From Microcaldota archaeon (GTDB taxonomy: Archaea > Micrarchaeota > Micrarchaeia > Norongarragalinales > CAINOH01), in NCBI GenBank assembly GCA_027371655.1, contig DAHXMR010000046.1:1-9508 (forward strand): a stretch of 9,508 bases of DNA, in the 5' to 3' direction. Below, one piece after another: positions 5,001 to 9,508 of the stretch (position 1 is the stretch's first letter; each line of letters starts with the position of its first letter). The position numbers were made by a program, and so were the translations under genes. Under the pieces are notes generated by a model, which saw only the letters and a list, made by a program, of their open reading frames with translations, was not told the DNA's origin and made no database searches.

Positions 5001-7868
5001 TATGCTGAAGCCATATCCGCTCAAGAAGGCCGAGGAGGCGTATGCCGTGTTGTTCTGGAGCAGGTTGTTGTTCGAGCCCGACAGCATTTGGAACCCCACT
5101 ATTTCGTTGGCGAACGCGGTGTTGTTCAAAACAGTATTGTTTGACGAGTTTTCAAAACGCAACCCCACCCCAGATATATCGCCACGGTTCGATATCGCGG
5201 AGTTGTTCACAAGCGTGTTGTTGTTGGAGAAATTCAGCCAAAAGCCATAGTAATAGTTTCTAAGCGCGGTGTTGTTGGCAAGCGTCGAGTTGTTCGAATT
5301 GCGCAGGAAAAAACCGTGCGAAGCGTGGAGGGAGGAATTCACCCACGAAACCGTGCTCGACGAGGTGTAGTTGAACATCACTCCATTGGTGAAGTTGGTG
5401 ATTGTGCAGTTGGTCACGGTGATGTTCTGCGCGACGTTCGCATAAACCCCGTAGCTGTTCGTGGCATCGGTCCCGTCAATCACGTGACCATTGCAGTCCA
5501 AAATCGTGTTATTCGCGGAAATGATTATGCCAGAGCCAGTGCAACCTGAGATGTCCGCGTCCATCAAGTAGCTTCCACCAGCAGAAACTATCATGCCGCA
5601 ACCCCACGCCAAAAGCGAAACCGTCTGGTTCGCGGAAACCCCCCAGTTGCCCGCCGTGTCGTTTGCGAAAACGCGGTACGAATAATTCCCATTGCCCTGC
5701 CCGGTCTGGTTGAGGAAGCAATAGTTGCCCGTGCGCGCCATCGACACGTTGCTCGCGCCGTTCACCTCAAGCAGGCACGCGGAGGGGTTTGTTTCGGTGA
5801 AGGTTGCGTTCACGGAATAGTAATTGCGGTAAACAAGCGAATTGTTCGCATCCGTAGGCGTTACGTAGGCGAACGAAGCGGGGGCCACGTTGTCGGTCAG
5901 CTGCATCAAAACCGTTTGGGTGGAGTTGACGGTGAAGTTGGACGAGGTCAGCGCGTAGCCCGAAAGCAGCGCGGAAACGTTGTGCGGCGAGTAAGTCGTG
6001 TTCACCGCGCCATTGCCGGTTAAATACGTCGCCAAATTCCAGCCGGTCAGGCCCGTTGCATCGGTTGAAACCTGCCACATGGGCGTTCCGCTTGTGGCGT
6101 TGGTAACGTTCACGCTCGCACCGTTCAGCGCCGCGCCTGTGGAATCGGTGGCGTTCACGCGCAAATAATACTGGAAAGTGCTATTCGTTCCCGAAAGCAG
6201 GTTTGCCTTCGCCCAACTGAACGTGCAGTTGGTTATCGTGTTCATTCCACCCGAACCGCTTGCCGCCTGCGCGTCCAAATCGTAAACCGTCGAACCTGAA
6301 AAGTTGTTGCCCGAAAAATTGTCGTTCACGGAATTGAACAAAAACAACCCGTCGGCGAGGTTTCCGACAGCCGTGCTGTTAGTCACGTTGCTGGAGTTGG
6401 AAGCCGTGAAGTTGATGCCCGCATTAGTGTTAAAAGACACGTTCGAACCAGTGACTGTTAAATAATTAGAGGACGAAACCCAAAAACCCGAAAGGGAATT
6501 ACGGGTGGCAGTGTTGTTTGTTGCCACTCCGTTATTTGAAGCTGAAAAATTAAAGCCCGAATAAGTGCTGCCGTTGGCAACGCTGTTGGAAATTTGCGAG
6601 TTGTTGGACGCGTTCAAGTAAAAACCGTTGCGCCCGTTGCCGTTGGCGGTAATGCTTGCAACGACGAAATTGCTTGCGTTGTTAACCATCGCCCCTTCCA
6701 TGGAGTTCGCCGAAACGTTGGAATTGGAAAGCGTGTTGTTGCCCGCGCTCAAATCGTAAAAGCCGTTCCACCCGTTGTTGTAAGACACCAGCAAGTTGAA
6801 CGTGTTGTTGGTGCTGCCCACTCCTTCCAAGCGCACGCCGTGCTGCGTGTTGCCAATCGCCGAATTGTTGGAAACACTGTTGTTCGCGGAATTGCCCAAA
6901 AAATAGAGCCCGTAGTTCAAGTTGGAGTTTGCCGAGTTGTTGGAAAAAGAACTGTTTGAAGTCCCCGAAACGTAGAAGCCATTCTGCGAATTGCCATTCG
7001 CAGTATTGTTGGCAACCGTGAAATTGTAGCCAACAAACTGCCAGCCGTTGACCGTGTTCGAGTTTGCAGTGTTATTGGAAAAAGTGTCGTTCCAAGAGCC
7101 CGACTGTACGTTGAAGCCATATGCGTTACCGTTCGCCGTGTTGTTGGCAACCAACATTCCTATTACGCCCGATTGCAGTTGAACGCCAACGTTGTTCTTG
7201 GACAGATTATTGCCCGAAATCGTGCTGTTGCCGGAAAGACCGACGACCACTATTCCATGCAAAACGCTTTGGGTAATCTTGTTGTTGGAAAGCGTATCGT
7301 TGTAAGAACCTACGCCTTCTATCACTATGCCATAATTGCCACTCACGTTCATGGTGCAGTTGTTAACCGTGTCGTTTGCCGCGTTGGATATTTCCACCCC
7401 GCGCTTGTCGCCTGAAAAAACGCTGTTATTGACCGAATTGTTGGGCGAGTTAAAAATGTAAACGCCATACATGTTGTTCCAAGACGAGTTCACGAAAGAA
7501 ACGTTGACTTGGGAGTTGAGATTGTTCAACGCAATCCCGTTCGTGAAATTCAAAAAAGTGCAGTTGAAAACAGTTACATTCACAATTCTGCTTTGAATGT
7601 CGAAACCGTTTTCAGTAGAACCGTTGGTTCCCGCAACCGAGTGCCCCCCGCAGTCGAGAATCGTGTTGCTCGCCGCAACCATGCACGTCGAAGCCGCGCC
7701 GGTAATATCTGCCGTCAAATTGTAAAAAGTGCCCGCGCTGAACGTGGTGCACGCGCTTATGTCAACTGCGTTGCTTTGGCCCGCCAAGGCGGCTAAAAGG
7801 AGAAAAACCGGTAAAAACGGCTTGAATCGAATGTAGGCGCAGGCGGGCTTTTTTGCTGCGTTATGCAT
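2001..7868 (-). CDS. Giant mosaic surface protein: two beta-helices, Ig-like repeats, C-terminal anchor
   Basis: A 1955-residue membrane-anchored exported protein. Order seen: signal peptide 1-34 (hydrophobic FLPVFLLLAALAG, cut near SNA/VD); beta-helix 1 at about 35-550, made of 23-24-residue coils with the NNT..N..GF/YGI pattern of PbH1/CASH ('NosD-like') repeats; linker domain 553-658; Ig-like A1 659-756; beta-helix 2 757-1154; linker domain copy 1157-1263; Ig-like B1 1264-1361, A2 1362-1458, A' 1459-1543, B2 1544-1641, A4 1642-1735; Pro-rich stalk 1736-1810; conserved module 1811-1883; short linker; membrane helix about 1929-1950; tail IRKYK. Each Ig-like domain has two cysteines. N-x-S/T sequons are very dense, suggesting heavy N-glycosylation. 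The ATG at 7868 starts the signal peptide directly. No ribosome-binding site is visible, so the message may be nearly leaderless. Likely role is adhesion, glycan binding or surface-layer structure. The fold resembles NosD, but no nos genes or catalytic residues are recognised, so no enzyme activity is claimed. Confidence 0.93.
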   Translation of the reverse strand: MHNAAKKPACAYIRFKPFLPVFLLLAALAGQSNAVDISACTTFSAGTFYNLTADITGAASTCMVAASNTILDCGGHSVAGTNGSTENGFDIQSRIVNVTVFNCTFLNFTNGIALNNLNSQVNVSFVNSSWNNMYGVYIFNSPNNSVNNSVFSGDKRGVEISNAANDTVNNCTMNVSGNYGIVIEGVGSYNDTLSNNKITQSVLHGIVVVGLSGNSTISGNNLSKNNVGVQLQSGVIGMLVANNTANGNAYGFNVQSGSWNDTFSNNTANSNTVNGWQFVGYNFTVANNTANGNSQNGFYVSGTSNSSFSNNSANSNLNYGLYFLGNSANNSVSNNSAIGNTQHGVRLEGVGSTNNTFNLLVSYNNGWNGFYDLSAGNNTLSNSNVSANSMEGAMVNNASNFVVASITANGNGRNGFYLNASNNSQISNSVANGSTYSGFNFSASNNGVATNNTATRNSLSGFWVSSSNYLTVTGSNVSFNTNAGINFTASNSSNVTNSTAVGNLADGLFLFNSVNDNFSGNNFSGSTVYDLDAQAASGSGGMNTITNCTFSWAKANLLSGTNSTFQYYLRVNATDSTGAALNGASVNVTNATSGTPMWQVSTDATGLTGWNLATYLTGNGAVNTTYSPHNVSALLSGYALTSSNFTVNSTQTVLMQLTDNVAPASFAYVTPTDANNSLVYRNYYSVNATFTETNPSACLLEVNGASNVSMARTGNYCFLNQTGQGNGNYSYRVFANDTAGNWGVSANQTVSLLAWGCGMIVSAGGSYLMDADISGCTGSGIIISANNTILDCNGHVIDGTDATNSYGVYANVAQNITVTNCTITNFTNGVMFNYTSSSTVSWVNSSLHASHGFFLRNSNNSTLANNTALRNYYYGFWLNFSNNNTLVNNSAISNRGDISGVGLRFENSSNNTVLNNTAFANEIVGFQMLSGSNNNLLQNNTAYASSAFLSGYGFSITACLNITVAGNNVSKNLRYGISLSGVNNSLIANNTVSSNSYPGITLSAAKNNTVSNNNASQNSQYGIYLTSANDSVVSNNTVNNNTQYGIYLLASSMNNTIANNTAINNTQFGIFLSTSSNNTLTNNTANNNLQYGLALSSSANNTLANNTATGNAISGLVLSGANSSNFTGNSFGGTSADVNASAASINNSFVNNSFAWSKVSLASGTNSTFRYYLRVNATDSTGAAMNAVSVNITNATSGTPMWQVSTDATGLTGWNLVTYLIGNGAVNTTYSPHNVSAWKTGFHTNSTNYAINSTQTVAEALYGDVAPGVSMNAPSDALVSASSAVNFNGTASDDWALQNVSVFTNITGAWAVNQTNSSPYNNTLANFQLTGIPDGAYLWNLQACDSAGNCVFAAANRTFAVDTAAPASFAFVSPTDADGSWQARNYYPVNATFAEANPSACLISINGGANVSMALAPGSPNYCFINRTLQSDGNYSYVVYANDSAGNWGVSANRTVALDTVAPQIAIQSPANASYALSPIPLNYTFVEPNVAQCWYSYNGTNTTLANCANSTFAAVSGTSALVLWANDTSGNENSTAAVFSYSSSAPSVSLSAPSGNSWSASRAVQFNYSPTDELGFANCSLYTNESAWSPAASNSSAITNNSQNSISHTFAADGAYLWNIQCYGSAGRQAFAAANYSANIDSTMASNFTFVPPTDADGASVSRNYYYVNATFTETNPDSCVLEANGANYSMPRSGANCALNRTSQSGGNQTYRVYANDSAGNWNASGNRTIIISVAPVATPSPTSQGYNPSHGPYASPTPTPLPAATPSPRPSATPSPRPAEVPANITEVTPQPGQPSPGAGKPPQQRPSTFELSYTAGSGGFNGTLSYRLPLNYADYLAGKITFEPKPARVHEGGGIIAEWDANLADGETFKSKIIVVKGLETALRESMSTLTALAATPNPLNLPPMAPEEGREAAQPQLPAPLSHLVLNVVGALLLLLVLVGVYLHYIRKYK
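2220..2438 (-). other. Shared C-terminal module, copy in the giant protein
   Basis: Encodes residues 1811-1883, STFELSYTAG to IIVVKGL. It contains the blocks GGFNGTLSY, DYLAGKITFEPKP, VHEGG and GETFK. By hand alignment, 43 of 72 aligned residues match the module of the neighbouring 460-residue protein, with one gap. It sits between a Pro-rich stalk and the membrane helix. I do not recognise a named family; it lacks the PGF or PEF motif of known archaeal sorting tails. Confidence 0.8.
4158..4388 (-). repeat. Internal direct repeat, copy 2 (linker domain)
   Basis: Encodes residues 1161-1237 of the giant protein. It matches the copy at 5970-6200 at 69 of 77 residues, and the DNA is also clearly similar, including a block around TGCCACATGGGCGT that is identical in both. 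The offset is 1812 bases, exactly 604 codons. Contains the block YYLRVNATDSTGAA. Confidence 0.92.
4533..4949 (-). repeat. Tandem array of six 69-72 bp units (beta-helix coils)
   Basis: Encodes residues 974-1112 of the giant protein. Successive coils begin at residues 974, 997, 1020, 1043, 1067 and 1090, mostly as (Q/R)YGI. Each repeats the pattern YGIxL..NNT..NNT..N. In the DNA this shows as recurring GTGTTGTT on the plus strand. These are protein repeats within one gene, not a CRISPR array or a non-coding satellite. Confidence 0.85.
5970..6200 (-). repeat. Internal direct repeat, copy 1 (linker domain)
   Basis: Encodes residues 557-633 of the giant protein and pairs with 4158-4388. The module follows the last coil of beta-helix 1, just as copy 2 follows the last coil of beta-helix 2. 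The eight residue differences are mostly conservative, which points to recent duplication or gene conversion. Its short beta-rich look (SVNVTNATSGTPMW...TDATG) recalls carboxypeptidase-regulatory-like domains, but that assignment is tentative. Confidence 0.92.
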
Positions 7869-7897
7869 GTTTTTTGGTCAATTATTTGCGTTTTCCA

Positions 7898-7908
7898 ATA
7901 GTTTTAAC
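7898..7908 (-). promoter_or_regulatory. Possible TATA box for the giant surface-protein gene
   Basis: The minus strand reads GTTAAAACTAT about 30-40 bases before the ATG at 7868. With initiation about 25 bases further on, the leader would be only about ten bases, which fits the lack of a ribosome-binding site. The match to a TATA consensus is moderate. Confidence 0.4.
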
Positions 7909-7923
7909 ACTTGTGCCGTGAGG

Positions 7924-7949
7924 GTGAACCCTGGTTTTTGCGGGTTCAC
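7924..7949. repeat. Perfect 8-bp inverted repeat upstream of the giant gene
   Basis: Arms GTGAACCC (7924-7931) and GGGTTCAC (7942-7949) with a ten-base loop containing T5 on the plus strand (A5 on the minus strand). It lies just upstream of the probable TATA box of the giant gene. It could be a regulator site or part of the transcript end of the upstream gene; neither is shown. Confidence 0.4.
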
Positions 7950-8010
7950 GCAGCCGAATCCGCAGGTTCGCCTGGCGAAAAGCCCGGCGTGCCGCTTATG
8001 GGGGTTTTGG

Positions 8011-8038
8011 AAAAAAATGGGTTGCCCCGCGCGGGGGC
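8011..8038 (-). terminator. Probable terminator after the 460-residue surface-protein gene
   Basis: Directly past the TAA at 8041-8043 the minus strand has a GC-rich hairpin (GCCCC and GGGGC arms, 8024-8038). Six bases later comes a run of seven T (8017-8011). T-tracts end transcription in archaea, and the hairpin resembles a bacterial intrinsic terminator. It would separate this gene from the giant gene. Confidence 0.5.
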
Positions 8039-8040
8039 GT

Positions 8041-9423
8041 TTAGGCTTTTTTGCGCAAGTACAGGTATGCGCCTGCCGCGATGATGATTGCCAGGATTAT
8101 TGCGCCGATGATCGTCATATCCGGCCCTGCGGCTGTTGGCGAGGGTGCGGGTGTAACGGGCGCTGCCGTTGGCGCGGGCGTAGGCGCCTGCGTGGCTGTT
8201 GGAGTGGGCGTTGCGGCAACTGCCTTGGGTGCGGTGAATTGCTGGAGCACCGTCGCGTTAAGCTTCTTTGCCACCGTGACGTTTGCCTTGAACGTTTCGC
8301 TTTCCACGAGGTTAACCGCGTAGTCGGCGATTACGCTTCCCCTGTGCACAAGCGAGGGCTTGGGGGAAAACGTGATTATCCCGTCCAAGTAGTCCTGGTA
8401 GTCGAATGGCAGCTCGTACGAAAGCGTGCCTGAGAATCCTCCGGGGCCGGCGGAGTAGGAGAGCTGGAACGTTGACGAAGTGCCGCCTATGCTTCCGGTT
8501 ACAAGCGAGTTTTGGCCAAGCTGCCTGACGTTGGGAGCGATGGTTGGTGCCGGCGTTGCCGTAGGCGCCGCGGTCGGCGCGGGAGTGACCACTATGCCCG
8601 GCATGGGCGTGCTTGTGGAGGAGGGGGTGGAACTGGAACTCGACGAGCTTGGCACGGGCGTTGGCACGGGCGTTGCCACGGCGGTTGAGTTCGCGGTCAC
8701 GCGGAATGCGTTGGTGTTGTCGCCCAATTGCAGGGTGAGGTTGTCGCCCGCGCTTGTGAGCGTTGTTGCAAGCGCCACTGTCCAAGAAAGCGTGCTTGAC
8801 GAGCCGGCGCCTATGTTGAGCGTTCCGCTTGTCGCGTCGCCTGTAACCGTGAAGTTGGCGGCAGAATAGCTCAAATTGTATGAAGTGGAAACGGAGGAAT
8901 TGGTCGGGTTGGTTACGGTTGCGGTCATGGTGAAGCTTGCACCGCTTGCCTTGGTTTGCGTGGCGGTGGGAGTTCCCGAAACTGCCAGCGTGGAGGGCGA
9001 GACTACGCGCAGCACTCCGGTTGCCGACGACTTGGAGCCGGGGCTTGTTTGGAAAGTCGTCTGCACGTAGTAGTCGTAGGTGTCTGCCACTCCCGCGGTG
9101 GCGGTGAACGTTTTGGTGGTTCCGCTTGCGGACACTTGCGCGTTGGAATAGTAGTACGGGGAACCGGGGTCGGAAATGGTGAGCGAGGAGCCGGTGGACT
9201 GGCCGGATGAAATAAGTTGGATGGTGCTGGCCGTGCAGGTGGTGTTGGCGGTGGCGGTGGCGGTGAACACCACGTTTGTGCCCGTGGTTACCGAAGCCGA
9301 GGGCGTGGAAACGGACACGTCGGAAATGATGCACGCCTCGCCCTGCGCAAGCGCAAGGGGGGAAATCGCCAAAACCGCCAAGGCGAACAAAAGCGAGAAA
9401 ATTTTTCTTCCAAGCCCAAACAT
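8041..9423 (-). CDS. Membrane-anchored surface protein with two Ig-like domains and Pro/Thr/Ser stalks
   Basis: A 460-residue exported protein. Signal peptide 1-26 (MFGLGRK, hydrophobic core, ALA/QG cleavage site). Two beta-sandwich-like, Thr/Ser-rich domains follow at about 27-141 and 142-249; the first has the protein's only two clear mature cysteines, C31 and C63, which could pair. A linker at 250-316 has a seven-Ser run and TPTP-type repeats, likely extended and possibly O-glycosylated. The conserved module 317-388 is shared with the giant protein next door. A second Ala/Pro/Thr linker leads to a membrane helix about 437-456 and the tail RKKA. I chose the ATG at 9423 because a GGGGG run lies about ten bases upstream and the signal peptide starts there. 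An ATG at 9432 is in frame but sits right against that run. The gene ends at a probable terminator, so it is likely transcribed alone. Probably a structural or adhesive envelope protein; ligand unknown. Confidence 0.87.
   Translation of the reverse strand: MFGLGRKIFSLLFALAVLAISPLALAQGEACIISDVSVSTPSASVTTGTNVVFTATATANTTCTASTIQLISSGQSTGSSLTISDPGSPYYYSNAQVSASGTTKTFTATAGVADTYDYYVQTTFQTSPGSKSSATGVLRVVSPSTLAVSGTPTATQTKASGASFTMTATVTNPTNSSVSTSYNLSYSAANFTVTGDATSGTLNIGAGSSSTLSWTVALATTLTSAGDNLTLQLGDNTNAFRVTANSTAVATPVPTPVPSSSSSSSTPSSTSTPMPGIVVTPAPTAAPTATPAPTIAPNVRQLGQNSLVTGSIGGTSSTFQLSYSAGPGGFSGTLSYELPFDYQDYLDGIITFSPKPSLVHRGSVIADYAVNLVESETFKANVTVAKKLNATVLQQFTAPKAVAATPTPTATQAPTPAPTAAPVTPAPSPTAAGPDMTIIGAIILAIIIAAGAYLYLRKKA
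8260..8475 (-). other. Shared C-terminal module, copy in the 460-residue protein
   Basis: Encodes residues 317-388, STFQLSYSAG to VTVAKKL, with blocks GGFSGTLSY, DYLDGIITFSPKP, VHRG and SETFK. It is the counterpart of the module at 2220-2438. Here it has long Pro/Thr linkers on both sides before the membrane helix, whereas in the giant protein the long stalk is only on the N-terminal side. Confidence 0.8.
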
Positions 9424-9470
9424 TTTTAGCATTCCCCCTAAAAGGCAATTCTCTTTTTCCAGCATTTTCC

Positions 9471-9482
9471 GATAATTTTTCC
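9471..9482 (-). promoter_or_regulatory. Possible TATA-like element for the 460-residue surface-protein gene
   Basis: The minus strand reads GGAAAAATTATC about 50-60 bases before the ATG at 9423. Initiation about 25 bases on would leave a leader of roughly 25-30 bases that contains the G-rich ribosome-binding site. The consensus match is weak, and other A/T patches nearby could serve. Confidence 0.3.
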
Positions 9483-9508
9483 AGCGCTCAAAACACAAAC
9501 AAAAACAA

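Noticed and set aside
2001..7868. Naming the giant protein NosD (copper maturation of nitrous oxide reductase)
   Set aside because: Only the general beta-helix repeat pattern is shared. No nosZ, nosF or nosY neighbours are present, and size and architecture are those of a surface protein.
8312..9448. 378-codon minus-strand frame overlapping the 460-residue surface-protein gene
   Set aside because: The product is Arg/His-rich with no signal or domain, while the other frame gives a clear signal peptide, linkers, shared module and membrane helix.

Overview
The window looks archaeal. All four genes lie on the minus strand, so they are transcribed from the right edge to the left. Each is preceded by an AT-rich, TATA-like element (TTTAAAA, TTTTAAA or similar) rather than bacterial -35/-10 boxes. 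Three of the four encode exported or surface proteins in a style common in archaea: Asn/Ser/Thr-rich beta-helices, Ig-like repeats, Pro/Thr/Ser stalks, and a C-terminal membrane helix with a short basic tail. The DPANN group (for example Diapherotrites or Micrarchaeota relatives) is a plausible source. That is an inference from style; nothing in the window fixes the lineage.

Layout from right to left. (1) 9423-8041: a 460-residue secreted protein with two Ig-like beta-sandwich domains, Pro/Thr/Ser linkers, a conserved C-terminal module and a membrane anchor. A GC-rich hairpin followed by a T7 tract lies just past its stop codon. (2) 7868-2001: a 1955-residue mosaic surface protein. It has a signal peptide, a right-handed beta-helix (PbH1/CASH or 'NosD-like' fold), a linker domain and an Ig-like domain. 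Then come a second beta-helix and a near-identical copy of the linker domain, five more Ig-like domains of two alternating kinds, a Pro-rich stalk, the same C-terminal module as protein 1, and a membrane helix. (3) 1900-1535: a 121-residue thioredoxin-fold lipoprotein with a CPHC active site. (4) 1293-1: pyruvate kinase, cut by the left window edge.

Genes 1-3 look like a cell-envelope group. Two large membrane-anchored outward-facing proteins share an anchor module of about 72 residues (43 of 72 aligned positions identical by hand). Each Ig-like domain of the giant protein has exactly two cysteines. The neighbouring CxxC lipoprotein could therefore make, correct or maintain their disulfides. 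Pyruvate kinase is a glycolytic housekeeping gene and appears unrelated.

The most unusual items are the shared C-terminal anchor module, which I cannot assign to a named family, the 604-residue internal duplication of the giant protein, and the suggested thioredoxin/surface-protein pairing. I saw no RNA genes, CRISPR arrays or mobile elements. The plus strand carries many long open frames, but all read as antisense shadows of the four genes.
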